DNA of 59,103 bases from Acidobacteriota bacterium. Lineage in GTDB: Bacteria; Acidobacteriota; Terriglobia; Acidiferrales; UBA7541. The stretch's first letter is position 1, and each line of letters begins with the position of its first letter. Under the pieces are notes generated by a model. It searched no databases and was not told the origin of the DNA. It worked only from the letters and a program-made list of their open reading frames with translations. Of this stretch, positions 43,673-52,757 are shown in pieces. The DNA lies in assembly GCA_023481105.1 (NCBI GenBank), contig JAMCWK010000108.1, positions 1 through 59,103 on the forward strand. The letters are read 5' to 3'. The position numbers and the translations under genes are program-made.

Positions 43673-44029
43673 ATGGGCCCCCTCGGCCTCCCGGAGATGA
43701 TTTTCATTTTTGTGCTGGCGCTGCTGATTTTCGGCCCGCGCAAGCTGCCGGAGCTCGGCCGGAACCTGGGCAAAGCATTAACGGAGTTCCGCCGGGCATC
43801 CAACGAACTGCGCGCCACGGTGGAAGACGAGATGCGTAGCCTGGAAAAGGAAGCGCGCGAGACCGAACGCCAGGCTCTTGAAGCCTCCCCTGCGGCGAGC
43901 ATGGAACCGGCGCAAGTGGACTCCGGAGAAAGCGCGATGCCTGTCGCCGCGCAAGAAAGCAGTGCGCCGGACGACAAACTCCCGCGCTACAGCGAGACTC
44001 CAACCGATGGCGACGTCAAGCCAGTCTGA
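43673..44029 (+). CDS. tatA: TatA/TatE-family twin-arginine translocase subunit
   Basis: 118-aa inner-membrane protein that helps form the pore for folded proteins with RR signal peptides. N-terminal helix LPEMIFIFVLALLIFGPRKL followed by the FGPRKLPELGRNLGKA hinge and amphipathic helix (about 21-45), standard for TatA. The charged C-terminal tail is disordered. No separate TatB is seen in the window; this protein may do both jobs (inference). The stop overlaps tatC by 23 bases. Confidence 0.93.
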   Translation: MGPLGLPEMIFIFVLALLIFGPRKLPELGRNLGKALTEFRRASNELRATVEDEMRSLEKEARETERQALEASPAASMEPAQVDSGESAMPVAAQESSAPDDKLPRYSETPTDGDVKPV

Positions 44030-44906
44030 ACCCCGCGTGCCAACCAACGACAACGAAGACCCCACCTCGAAGATGTCTTTCTTCGACCACCTCGGCGAAC
44101 TGCGCCAACGCATTCTGTATTCCGTCATCGCCATCGCCGGCGGATTGTGCGTGGGGCTGTACTTTGCCGCCGAAGCTTTCGAAATCCTTGCAAAACCTAT
44201 GCTGGCCGCGCTGCGTGACGCCAAGCTCGCGGACAAACTGATTTACACGAGCCCGCTCGGCCCCATTCAGCTTTACATCACCGTGGGGCTGTACATGGGG
44301 TTCGTACTAGCCTCGCCGATCGTGCTGCACCAGGTGTGGCTGTTCCTGGCGCCGGGACTTTACCGCCACGAGCGGCGCGCGGTTCTGACATTTCTGTTTT
44401 CGTCGGTGTTGCTGTTCCTGGCGGGAACTGCATTCGGCTATTTTGTGCTTCTGCCCATGACGTTGAAGTTCCTCGTGAGCATTCCCGGGCCTTTCACGGC
44501 GATGATCAGCATCAACGAGTATTTCGACATGACTCTAGTCATCCTGCTGGGGCTGGGATTGGTGTTCCAACTTCCCATTCTGGTGTTTTTCCTAACGCTC
44601 TTTCGGATCGTGACGCCGTCCTTTCTGTGGAACAACTTTCGCTATGCCGTGCTGGTAATTGCGATTCTGGCGGCCATCGTGACGCCGACCACGGACATCT
44701 TGACCATGGCCATCTTTATGGCGCCGATGCTGATACTGTACCTGCTGAGCATCGGGGTCTCCGCCGCGGTGGTGCGGAAGCGAGAGGCTGCAACGGAACC
44801 AGCAGGTGCAGGCGCAACAGCGATTGGCATTGTCTTGCTCGTCGCCGGAGCGGCGGCCGTGCTGTGGGCGGGCCAACATTTTGGCTGGTGGAGGATATGG
44901 CCGTGA
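44007..44906 (+). CDS. tatC: Twin-arginine translocase receptor TatC
   Basis: 299-aa polytopic protein with about six transmembrane segments. The N-terminal motif SFFDHLGELRQRILYSVI (about 24-41) is the TatC signature that recognises twin-arginine signals. The rest includes SPLGPIQLYITVGLYMG, a VLFLAGTAFGYFVLLPMTL helix and IVTPTTDILTMAIFMAPM near the end. ATG 44007 starts inside tatA, implying coupling. Upstream in-frame starts from 43878 lie in tatA and are rejected. The downstream gene overlaps its end by ten bases. Confidence 0.95.
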   Translation: MATSSQSEPRVPTNDNEDPTSKMSFFDHLGELRQRILYSVIAIAGGLCVGLYFAAEAFEILAKPMLAALRDAKLADKLIYTSPLGPIQLYITVGLYMGFVLASPIVLHQVWLFLAPGLYRHERRAVLTFLFSSVLLFLAGTAFGYFVLLPMTLKFLVSIPGPFTAMISINEYFDMTLVILLGLGLVFQLPILVFFLTLFRIVTPSFLWNNFRYAVLVIAILAAIVTPTTDILTMAIFMAPMLILYLLSIGVSAAVVRKREAATEPAGAGATAIGIVLLVAGAAAVLWAGQHFGWWRIWP

Positions 44907-45868
44907 GTCGGATTCCACACTTTGTGGTCGTTGCACTCATTTCTATGTGCGCAACGGTTACGGGATGCACGAGCGGCTCAGAAAAAGCCGCATCGGCGCC
45001 CGCAGCGCAAGCCGCCAACAAGGCACCTGTGGTCAGCGATGCGTTGCCGGCGGAGCAAACGGGGGGATTTGACGGCGCCAAAGCCTTTGCGCACGTCGAA
45101 AAGCTGGTGGCGATCGGGCCGCGGCAATCCGGGACGCCGGGGATACGGCTGGCGCAGGATTACATCCGCACGCAACTGCAATCGTTTGGCTGCACCGTGG
45201 ATGAAGACAGCTTCGACGCGTCTACGCCTTCCGGACGAATCCCGATGCGAAATATTCTGGTCAAGATTCCGGGCGCAAGCACGAACATAGTGCTGTTGCT
45301 CACGCACTACGATACGAAACGCCAGGAAAACTTTGTAGGGGCGAACGACGGCGGGTCGTCCACCGGGCTGATGCTGGAGATGGCGCGGCAACTGTGCGGC
45401 AAAAAGGGCGACGTGAGCGTGTGGATCGCGTTTTTGGATGGCGAGGAAGCGCTGGTGGAATGGAGCGACACGGACGGCACATACGGTAGCCGGCAAATGG
45501 CCGCAAAACTCGCGGTGGCAAGTGAACTGAAGCGCGTGAAGGCAGTGGTGCTAGCGGACATGATTGGCGACCGCGACCTGACCGTTAAGCGCGAATCGAA
45601 TTCCACTCGCTGGCTGACGGACGTCATCTGGAACACCGCAAGGCGTTTGGGATACGAAAAGTATTTCCTTTCGGAAACGCAATCCATCGAAGACGACCAC
45701 ATTCCATTTCTGAGGCGCGGAGTGCCTGCCGTTGACTTGATCGATCTGGACTATCCGGCGTGGCACACTCCAAACGACACTCTAGACAAAGTGAGCGCAC
45801 GGAGCATAGGCGTGGTGGGTCACGTCATTCTGGAAAGCGTCGAGGAAATCGAAAAGAAAGTCCGCTAG
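44897..45868 (+). CDS. M28-fold lipoprotein resembling animal-type glutaminyl-peptide cyclotransferase
   Basis: 323 aa with a lipobox VTGC (C24). The M28 zinc site is seen: D151 in GANDGGSS, E183/E184 in LDGEEAL, and H290 in WHTPND. The stretches FLDGEEALVEW, DGTYGSRQMA, EDDHIPFLRRGVPAVDLI are very close to the human QC (QPCT) pattern, and fit better than those of an ordinary aminopeptidase. QC converts N-terminal Gln or Glu to pyroglutamate. It overlaps tatC by ten bases, so it is translated with the Tat genes, and its product would be anchored outside the cytoplasm. Activity is inferred, not shown. Confidence 0.8.
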   Translation: MAVSRIPHFVVVALISMCATVTGCTSGSEKAASAPAAQAANKAPVVSDALPAEQTGGFDGAKAFAHVEKLVAIGPRQSGTPGIRLAQDYIRTQLQSFGCTVDEDSFDASTPSGRIPMRNILVKIPGASTNIVLLLTHYDTKRQENFVGANDGGSSTGLMLEMARQLCGKKGDVSVWIAFLDGEEALVEWSDTDGTYGSRQMAAKLAVASELKRVKAVVLADMIGDRDLTVKRESNSTRWLTDVIWNTARRLGYEKYFLSETQSIEDDHIPFLRRGVPAVDLIDLDYPAWHTPNDTLDKVSARSIGVVGHVILESVEEIEKKVR

Positions 45869-45961
45869 CAGCTGGTTGCTTCTACTCCGTCCAACGCAGA
45901 TTCCTAATCCGCTTTTCTGAGCTGGGAATAACAAAACACGTAAACACTTTGCGGTAGAGGT

Positions 45962-47602
45962 CTACGCGAACGTGACTTTGGAGTTTCGCGAAACCAGGGA
46001 GTGCTTGCGGAATTTCTCGTCATCGGGGAAGGCGAAATCGGAACGGTAGTGGCTGCCGCGGCTCTCCTCGCGGGCCAGCGCGCAGCGGGTGATGAGCTGG
46101 GCGAGAGTCCACACGTTGTGCAGCTCGCATTCGGCGCGGCCCAGCTTTTCAGGGCGCGCCACTTCCATGGCGCTCGCCTGCTCGAGAGCGCGCGCAAGGT
46201 CGCGGCCATTGCGAATGATTCCCACCTCACGCCACAAGGTATTGCGAATGTGATCGAAGGGTCCATGCGCGGCGGAGGCCGCGTGCTCCGTCGCGGAATG
46301 ATTGCCCTGCTTGTTGGGGCCGGGATTTTCGCGGTGTGCGTTGGCCTTGGTCAGTTTGTTCCCTGAGGAAGCGGCGGGGGCTGCCGCCGACTTTTTCTTG
46401 GGGCGGACCTCCTCCGCCATGGAGACACCGCAGCGAGCGCCGAAGACGAGTCCTTCGAGCAGGGAATTGCTAGCCAGGCGGTTAGCGCCATGGACGCCGG
46501 TGCCGGCGGTTTCGCCGGCAGCGTAGAGGCCGGGCAGGCTCGTGCGGCCGTGCAGGTCCGTCTTGACGCCTCCCATCGCGTAATGGGCAGCGGGCCGCAC
46601 AGGGATCAAGTCCGTGGCGATGTCCAGGCCAAACGTTTGGCACGTGGAAAAGATTCGCGGAAAGCGCTTGCGGACGTAGTCGGCGTCGAGGCCGGTCATG
46701 TCGAGATAGACAAATTCCGAGCCGGTCTTGTGCATTTCGGCGACGATGGCGCGCGCCACGATGTCGCGCGGGGCCAGCTCGCCGGCTTCGTGGTAGTGCT
46801 TCATGAAGCGGTGCAAGTCGGCGTTGCGGAGGATGCCGCCTTCGCCGCGCAGCGCCTCGGAGAGCAGGAAGCGCGGGGCCCCCTTGATGCACAGCGCCGT
46901 GGGATGGAACTGGACGAACTCGAGGTCAGTGAGAACGGCGCCGGCGTCGTAGGCAATGGCCATGCCGTCGCCGGTGGCCACGACGGGATTGGTGGTTTCG
47001 CGGTACACATGGCCGAGGCCGCCAGTGGCCAGCAATACGGCGCCGGCATGGACGTCTTGCGTAAGACCGGCTGCTTCGTCGAGGAAGCGCAGGCCGGTAA
47101 CGCGGCCGCGTTCGAGCAGCAATTCCGTGGTCAGCGCATGCGCGCGAAAAGCGATGCCGGGAAGCGCATTGGCACGGGCCATCAGCGCGCGGCTGATTTC
47201 GCGGCCCGTGGAGTCGCCGTGCGCATGGAGCACGCGGGAGCGGCTGTGTGCGCCCTCGCGCGTAAAAGCGAGCTTGGTGCCCGCGCGGTCAAACTGTGTG
47301 CCCCACTCAATGAGCTGCTGGATATAGCGTGGCCCTTCTTCGACCAGGACCTTCACGGCTTCTGCGTTGCAAAGGCCGTCGCCGGCGGCGATGGTGTCCT
47401 GTTCGTGCAGGCTGATTTCGTCCTCGTCGGAAAGCGCGGCAGCGATGCCCCCCTGTGCCCAGTCGGTGGCGGTTTCGCTCAACTCGGATTTGGCGAGGAT
47501 CAGAACCGAACCGTACTGCGCAACCTCCACGCCCGCGCGCAGGCCGGCAATACCGCAGCCGACGATGGCAAAGTCAACGGAAATGGGGTTTGCTGATTTC
47601 AT
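45962..47602 (-). CDS. nadB: L-aspartate oxidase
   Basis: FAD enzyme, first step of NAD synthesis (Asp to iminoaspartate), 546 aa. GxGxxG FAD motif VGCGIAGLRAG, then DWAQGGIAAAL, FTREGAHSRSRVLHAHGDSTG and the active-site region FHPTALCIKGAPRFLLSEA with the catalytic Arg in EALRGEGG. GTGVHGANRLASNSLLEGLVFG is typical of NadB. A low-complexity linker (KKKSAAAPAASSG to SATEHAASA, about 418-456) separates the FAD part from the C-terminal helical domain. No nadA or nadC is adjacent. Confidence 0.95.
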   Translation of the reverse strand: MKSANPISVDFAIVGCGIAGLRAGVEVAQYGSVLILAKSELSETATDWAQGGIAAALSDEDEISLHEQDTIAAGDGLCNAEAVKVLVEEGPRYIQQLIEWGTQFDRAGTKLAFTREGAHSRSRVLHAHGDSTGREISRALMARANALPGIAFRAHALTTELLLERGRVTGLRFLDEAAGLTQDVHAGAVLLATGGLGHVYRETTNPVVATGDGMAIAYDAGAVLTDLEFVQFHPTALCIKGAPRFLLSEALRGEGGILRNADLHRFMKHYHEAGELAPRDIVARAIVAEMHKTGSEFVYLDMTGLDADYVRKRFPRIFSTCQTFGLDIATDLIPVRPAAHYAMGGVKTDLHGRTSLPGLYAAGETAGTGVHGANRLASNSLLEGLVFGARCGVSMAEEVRPKKKSAAAPAASSGNKLTKANAHRENPGPNKQGNHSATEHAASAAHGPFDHIRNTLWREVGIIRNGRDLARALEQASAMEVARPEKLGRAECELHNVWTLAQLITRCALAREESRGSHYRSDFAFPDDEKFRKHSLVSRNSKVTFA

Positions 47603-47627
47603 CGTGGTTCAAGCGCTCGATGCGGGT

Positions 47628-47636
47628 ATGGTAGCA
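47628..47636 (-). promoter_or_regulatory. Extended -10 of nadB
   Basis: TGC-TACCAT on the minus strand, about 25 bases before ATG 47602. A TTACAT box (47691-47696) on the plus strand may serve aroB, 18 bases before its ATG. Confidence 0.4.
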
Positions 47637-47714
47637 CGAACCACGGAACGCAATGCGGAGCGCCCGGGTCGGAAGCGGAAGGGAAGTGTGTTACATTCTC
47701 GCATTCGCAGGGAC

Positions 47715-48809
47715 ATGAAGCAGATTACTGTCAATACGCCTTCCGGATCCTATGCCGTGGTCAGCGGCCACGGCATCGCCGCGCGCGCGGGAGCGCTGCT
47801 CGAACCGCTGGAGCCCGTCAGCGGCGTGTTTCTGATTTCGTCGCCTGTGGTGTGGCGACATTGGGGGCACCTGCTGGGAAAAACGCTTCAGCGAGTTCAT
47901 GACACGAAGACCATCCTCTTCGATGACCGGGAAAGTGCAAAGACGCTGGCGGCAGTGGAGCGGCTGTGTCGTGGACTGGCGCAAGCCGGGGCCGACCGGC
48001 GGTCGGTAATCGTGGCGCTCGGGGGCGGCGTGGTGGGCGACGTGGCGGGCTTTGTCGCTGCCTCTTACATGCGTGGCATCCGCATCGTGCAAATGCCCAC
48101 GACGCTGCTCGCACAGGTGGACAGTTCCATCGGGGGCAAGACGGGCGTGAATTTACCGGAGGGCAAAAACCTGGTTGGCGCCTTTCACCAGCCGCGGCTG
48201 GTGATCACGGATCCGCAAATGCTCAAGACGTTGCCGCCGCGCCAATATCGCGCTGGATTGTACGAAGTGATTAAGTATGGCGTGATCGGCGATGAAATTC
48301 TGTTCCGGTTTCTGGAGAGGCGACTGGGCGAGGTCTTGCGGCAGGAAACGGCAGCATTGGGCTGGGTGCTCGAGCGGTGCATCCGAGCCAAAGCGGAAGT
48401 CGTGAGCGCAGACGAACGTGAAAGCGGGCTGCGCGAAATCCTCAACTTCGGGCACACGTTTGCGCATGCGCTCGAAGCCGCAACGCGCTACCGAACACTG
48501 ATGCATGGCGAGGCGGTCGGTTGGGGAATGATTGGCGCCGCGCGATTGTCGGTGCAGATGAATCTTCTCAAGCAGGAAGATGCGGCGCGCATCATGATGC
48601 TCGTGCAGCGAGTGGGGCGGCTGCCGAAGCTGCCGGCGCTGAAGGCGGAGAGCCTGGTGGAATGGATGCGCGGGGACAAGAAGGCGCGCAACGGGCGCTT
48701 GCGAATGGTCTTGGCAGAGCGCATCGGGGCAGTGGAAACGGTTGAGGATGTGCCGGAGGAGCAGGTGAAAAACACGCTGCGAGAACTGGTCGCCCAAGGG
48801 AAGGCATAG
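47715..48809 (+). CDS. aroB: 3-dehydroquinate synthase
   Basis: Second enzyme of the shikimate pathway, 364 aa from ATG 47715 (in-frame ORF continues upstream but without a ribosome-binding site). NAD-binding VIVALGGGVVGDVAGFVAA, then MPTTLLAQVDSSIGGKTGVN, and the zinc ligands in AGLYEVIKYG, NFGHTFAHALE and HGEAVGWGM. All are diagnostic for AroB. The acyl-CoA ligase gene starts 14 nt downstream of the stop. Confidence 0.96.
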   Translation: MKQITVNTPSGSYAVVSGHGIAARAGALLEPLEPVSGVFLISSPVVWRHWGHLLGKTLQRVHDTKTILFDDRESAKTLAAVERLCRGLAQAGADRRSVIVALGGGVVGDVAGFVAASYMRGIRIVQMPTTLLAQVDSSIGGKTGVNLPEGKNLVGAFHQPRLVITDPQMLKTLPPRQYRAGLYEVIKYGVIGDEILFRFLERRLGEVLRQETAALGWVLERCIRAKAEVVSADERESGLREILNFGHTFAHALEAATRYRTLMHGEAVGWGMIGAARLSVQMNLLKQEDAARIMMLVQRVGRLPKLPALKAESLVEWMRGDKKARNGRLRMVLAERIGAVETVEDVPEEQVKNTLRELVAQGKA

Positions 48810-48823
48810 CAGTGGATGGGCGC

Positions 48824-50428
48824 ATGATGGCGTTCCCGCTGACGCTGAGCACGCTGCTCGAGCGCGCGCGCCAGGTGTTTGCGAGCGTGGAAATTGTTTC
48901 GCGGCGGCCGGACCGCTCCATCGTGCGCACGACTTATTCGGAGCTGTACCGGAGATCGCGTGCGTTAGCGGAAGGATTGCAGCGAGTGGGACTCCGGCGC
49001 GGTGACCGCGTGGCCACGCTGATGTGGAATCACGCGACGCACCTGGAGGCGTATTTCGGAATTCCCGCGGCGGGAGGTGTGCTGCACACGCTGAATCTTC
49101 GGCTGCATCCGGACGAGCTGGCGTACATCGTCAACCACGCCGAAGATCGGTTTCTCATTGTGGACGACGTGCTGCTGCCGCTGCTGGACAAGGTCCGCGA
49201 CAAAGTGAATTTCGAGCGCGTGTGGGTGACTTCATTTTCCGGCGCGCAATTGCCGCAAAACGTGGAGAGCTACGAGGCTCTGCTGCTAGAGGCGAAGGGC
49301 GGTTTTGCGAATCCTTCGTTGGACGAGAACGAAGCGGCGGCGATGTGCTACACGTCGGGCACGACGGGCAAGCCGAAGGGCGTGGTGTATTCGCATCGCG
49401 CGATGGTGCTGCACTCGTTTGCCATGGCGCTGCCGGACGCGTGCGCCATGAGCTACAACGATACGGTGTTGCAGGTGTCATCCATGTTTCACGCCAACGG
49501 CTGGGGTTTTCCGTACACCGCGACGATGGTGGGAGCAAAACTGGTGTTTCCCGGGCCGAATGTGGATGGTGAAAGTTTGCTCGATCTGATCTGCGCGGAA
49601 GGAGTGACGCTGGCTAACGGCGTGCCGACTGTGTGGATCGGCGTGCACGATGCGCTGGAGAAAAATCCGGGGCGGTGGAATTTGCAAGCTCCGTTGCGAG
49701 TCCTCTCCGCGGGCTCGGCCGTGCCGGAATCCTTGATGCGCAACCTCGACCCGCATGGCATTCGTGTTTTTCAGGGTTGGGGAATGACGGAAACAACTCC
49801 ACTGGCCACCATGAGCCACCTGGCCCCTGAGGAGCGCAAGCAGCCCGCGGACGCTCAATTTCAAATTCGCACGCGACAGGGACGCCCCATGCCATTTGTC
49901 GAATTGCGCGCGATGTCGCAGGGGCGCGAGGTGCCATGGGACGGAATCTCGTTGGGCGAGCTGCACATTCGCGGGCCGTGGATTGCTGCGGACTATCACA
50001 ATTTCCCCGAGGCGCGGGATCGTTGGACCGAAGATGGATGGTTTCGCACGGGCGACGTGGTGAGCATCTATCCGAACGGTTGCATTCGCATCGCGGACCG
50101 CGCAAAGGATTTGATCAAGTCCGGCGGTGAGTGGATCAGCTCGGTGGATCTGGAAAATGCGCTGATGAGCCATCCAGCGGTGCAGGAAGCCGCCGTCGTC
50201 GGCGTGCCGCATCCCAAATGGCAGGAGCGCCCACTGGCGGTGGTGGTGTGCCGGAATGGCGCACAGGTGGGCGCGGGCGAATTGCGGGAGTTCCTCGCTG
50301 CAAAATTTGCAAAATGGCAGTTGCCGGATGCCATCGTGTTCGCGCAGGAAATTCCGCGGACGTCCGTGGGAAAATTTCTGAAGTCGCGCTTGCGCGAACA
50401 ATTCGCCGATTGGAAGTGGGAGCCCTAG
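48824..50428 (+). CDS. Long/medium-chain fatty-acyl-CoA ligase (AMP-binding)
   Basis: 534 aa from ATG 48824; GTG 48812 is possible. The P-loop motif CYTSGTTGKPKGVVYSHRA and the later GWGMTETTP and GDVVSIYPNGCIRIADRAKDLIKSGGEW are the adenylate-forming signatures, with the catalytic Lys near PRTSVGKFLKSRL at the C-terminus. The protein resembles fatty-acid ligases (FadD-like). Substrate chain length cannot be read. Its TAG stop is in the same frame as ubiE (see findings). Confidence 0.9.
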   Translation: MMAFPLTLSTLLERARQVFASVEIVSRRPDRSIVRTTYSELYRRSRALAEGLQRVGLRRGDRVATLMWNHATHLEAYFGIPAAGGVLHTLNLRLHPDELAYIVNHAEDRFLIVDDVLLPLLDKVRDKVNFERVWVTSFSGAQLPQNVESYEALLLEAKGGFANPSLDENEAAAMCYTSGTTGKPKGVVYSHRAMVLHSFAMALPDACAMSYNDTVLQVSSMFHANGWGFPYTATMVGAKLVFPGPNVDGESLLDLICAEGVTLANGVPTVWIGVHDALEKNPGRWNLQAPLRVLSAGSAVPESLMRNLDPHGIRVFQGWGMTETTPLATMSHLAPEERKQPADAQFQIRTRQGRPMPFVELRAMSQGREVPWDGISLGELHIRGPWIAADYHNFPEARDRWTEDGWFRTGDVVSIYPNGCIRIADRAKDLIKSGGEWISSVDLENALMSHPAVQEAAVVGVPHPKWQERPLAVVVCRNGAQVGAGELREFLAAKFAKWQLPDAIVFAQEIPRTSVGKFLKSRLREQFADWKWEP

Positions 50429-50524
50429 CCGCTGACGAATTCCCCGCCAACTCGCAATTCGGTCCCCGGCACGCAGCCGGAAGGCATCCGCGATGAACGC
50501 GAAGCGCGACGATTCGTCCGCGAG

Positions 50525-51211
50525 ATGTTCTCGCGCATCGCCCCGCGCTACGACTTTCTGAACCACCTGCTCTCGTTCAGCTTGGACAGAATTTGGCGCA
50601 GACGCACGGCCAGGAAGTTTGGACACATCCTTGCGCGCCCCGGCGCGCGCGCCTTGGATTTGTGTTGCGGCACGGGAGATTTGACGCTGGCACTGTGGAA
50701 GGAGGCGAAGCGGGAGGGCAAAGTTGGCGCGCGTGTCGTCGGGAGCGATTTTGCCCATCCGATGCTGACGCTGGCAAGGAAGAAGTTTGCAGTCGAGGGT
50801 CCGCAGGAATACGTTGAAGCGGATGCTCTGAATTTGCCGTTCACAAACGCGAGCTTCGATTTGGTGACGGCCGCGTTTGGCTTTCGCAATCTGGCGAATT
50901 ATGAGGCGGGGCTGCGCGAGATTTTTCGCGTGCTTCGGCCGGGCGGGAAAGTGGGGATTCTGGAATTCACGGATCCAAAGTCGAGCTTCGTCGGGTCCAT
51001 CTACCGATTCTATCTGCAACGAATTGTACCGCACGTCGGCGGCGTCATTTCCGGAAGCCATGCGGCTTATTCCTACCTGCCCGTTTCAGTATCCAAGTTT
51101 CCGTCAGCGGAAGAACTGACCGGGCTAATGACGAAGTGCGGGTTCGCAGATTCACGCTTTGAACTTTGGACGATGAGAACAGTGGCACTGCATACCGGGC
51201 GACGCGAATAA
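50525..51211 (+). CDS. ubiE: Demethylmenaquinone/ubiquinone methyltransferase
   Basis: SAM-dependent C-methyltransferase of quinone synthesis, 228 aa from the only ATG in the frame. SAM motif I ALDLCCGTGDLTLAL, then GSDFAHPMLTLA and the UbiE signature NLPFTNASFDLVTAAFGFRNL, plus EIFRVLRPGGKVGILEF. The conserved N-terminal helix is truncated at this ATG. The in-frame sequence just upstream (GIRDEREARRFVRE then M) matches the helix expected in UbiE, so translation probably starts earlier, possibly at CTG 50432. The gene follows the acyl-CoA ligase and is convergent with the sigma54 regulator. Confidence 0.9.
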   Translation: MFSRIAPRYDFLNHLLSFSLDRIWRRRTARKFGHILARPGARALDLCCGTGDLTLALWKEAKREGKVGARVVGSDFAHPMLTLARKKFAVEGPQEYVEADALNLPFTNASFDLVTAAFGFRNLANYEAGLREIFRVLRPGGKVGILEFTDPKSSFVGSIYRFYLQRIVPHVGGVISGSHAAYSYLPVSVSKFPSAEELTGLMTKCGFADSRFELWTMRTVALHTGRRE

Positions 51212-51221
51212 TTCGTGCACC

Positions 51222-52610
51222 TCAGCTTTCCAATCCCAAAGCGCGCAATTTGGTGAGCAAAGTTTTGTAAGAGACGCCGAGTTTTTCGGCGGCGCGGGTC
51301 TTGTTCCATTTACACTCGCGGAGAGCGGCTTCGATGAGGTATCGCTCGATGTGTTGCGTGGCCCGGGAAGTGACCTCGTCCAGCGAGCCTTCCCAGGAAA
51401 AAGAATCATCCAGCATGCCGGCGGGAACCTGTGCGGAGGAAGGGCGCGCGGCGGGGAGTTGCAACGCTGCGGCGTCCAGCGTGGCGGCATCGGCAAGGAT
51501 GGCGGCGCGCTCGATGGTATTTTGCAATTCGCGGACGTTTCCGGGCCAGGGATAAGACTGAAGCTGCGCACGAGCCTCGTCGGTGAATGAGAGCGTCGGC
51601 TTACCAAACTCGCGGCGGTAGCGCTCCAGGAAGTGTTCAGCTAGGAGCAGGACATCGTCGCCGCGGTCGCGCAGCGCCGGAATTTCGATGGGCACGGCAG
51701 CAATGCGGAAGTACAAATCCTCACGGAACTGTTTTTGGGCAACCGCTTCGCGGAGGTTCTTGTTGGTGGCGGTGACGATGCGTACGTCCACGTCAATTTC
51801 CTGCGTGCCGCCGACACGCTCGAAACGCCGCTCCTCGAGCACGCGAAGCAGCTTGGCCTGGATAGCAGGAGGAAGGTCGCCAATTTCGTCGAGAAAAAAA
51901 GTGCCACCGTGGGCCATCTCCAGCTTGCCGATTTTGCGCGCGCCGGCGCCGGTGTAGGCGCCCTTTTCATGGCCGAACAATTCGTTTTCCACCAGTCCTT
52001 CAGGAATGGCGGCGCAATTCAAGGCGACGAAAGGCTTGTCGCGGCGGCGGCTGAGGTGGTGGATGGCGCGGGCAAAGAGTTCCTTCCCGGTGCCGCTTTC
52101 ACCAAGCAGCAGGACCGTCGAATCAGTGGCGGCTACGCGCTGCACCTGCTGGCTGGCTTGCTGCAATGTGGAATGCTCGCCGACGATGCGTGGAAATCCG
52201 TAGCGCGCGGCGTACTCTTCCCGGAGAATCAAATTTTCGCGCAAGAGTTCCTGTTGCTGCGCAGCGCGCGCCATCAAAAGCTTCAAGTGGTCCAGGTCCA
52301 CGGGCTTCTGGATGAAATCGAAAGCCCCTTCCTTCATCGCCGTAACGGCTTCCTCGACGGAGCCGTAGGCAGTCATGAGGATGACGGGGATGGATGCGTC
52401 TGCGTCTTTCACTTCGCGAAGAACATCGATGCCGGAAAGTCCGGGGAGTTTGAGATCGGTGAGGACGACCAGAAAGCGGCGCGCGCGGATCTTGGTGACG
52501 GCGCTGTTGCCGTTGGGCGCGTCGTCCACGGCGTAGCCCATGCGCTCGAGGGCCTTGCGCAGCATGGCGCGGAGCTCGGCCTTGTCTTCGACCAGAAGGA
52601 CGGGTTCCAT
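51222..52610 (-). CDS. Sigma54-dependent response regulator (NtrC family)
   Basis: 462 aa from ATG 52610 (MEPVLLVEDK). Receiver with phospho-acceptor Asp in VVLTDLKLPGLSGI, AAA+ domain with Walker A GESGTGKELF, the sigma54 loop GAYTGA (a variant of GAFTGA), then FREDLYFRIAAVPIEIP. A C-terminal Fis-type helix-turn-helix (NKTRAAEKLGVSYKTLLTKLRA) is present. The partner kinase is most likely that of 53383-54792. It may regulate exported or pilus functions, since prepilin peptidase is in the same run. The start is supported by a TGC-TAGAAG box (52618-52626) seven bases upstream of the ATG. Confidence 0.92.
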   Translation of the reverse strand: MEPVLLVEDKAELRAMLRKALERMGYAVDDAPNGNSAVTKIRARRFLVVLTDLKLPGLSGIDVLREVKDADASIPVILMTAYGSVEEAVTAMKEGAFDFIQKPVDLDHLKLLMARAAQQQELLRENLILREEYAARYGFPRIVGEHSTLQQASQQVQRVAATDSTVLLLGESGTGKELFARAIHHLSRRRDKPFVALNCAAIPEGLVENELFGHEKGAYTGAGARKIGKLEMAHGGTFFLDEIGDLPPAIQAKLLRVLEERRFERVGGTQEIDVDVRIVTATNKNLREAVAQKQFREDLYFRIAAVPIEIPALRDRGDDVLLLAEHFLERYRREFGKPTLSFTDEARAQLQSYPWPGNVRELQNTIERAAILADAATLDAAALQLPAARPSSAQVPAGMLDDSFSWEGSLDEVTSRATQHIERYLIEAALRECKWNKTRAAEKLGVSYKTLLTKLRALGLES

Positions 52611-52617
52611 GACTTCA

Positions 52618-52626
52618 CTTCTAGCA
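52618..52626 (-). promoter_or_regulatory. Extended -10 box of the sigma54 regulator gene
   Basis: TGC-TAGAAG on the minus strand, followed by seven bases and ATG 52610. There is no Shine-Dalgarno sequence. The last -10 base is G rather than T. Confidence 0.35.
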
Positions 52627-52757
52627 CAAATTCGGACGGGATGATGCGGCGACAATTAGCAAAGTTTCTGAAGTGAAAAGCAGGGAAGTAGGATGCAGAA
52701 AATAAGGAAAAGTGAATTCGGAATTCTACAGTCCCAATTCAGAAGCCGGAATTCAGG

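Noticed and set aside
46490-47596. Plus-strand ORF of 368 codons
   Set aside because: Shadow of nadB.
49478-51061. Minus-strand ORF of 527 codons
   Set aside because: Shadow of the acyl-CoA ligase and ubiE.
52715-52757. Repeated GAATTC-like words after the sigma54 regulator gene
   Set aside because: Too short and imperfect to call a repeat family; AT-rich drift between genes is enough.
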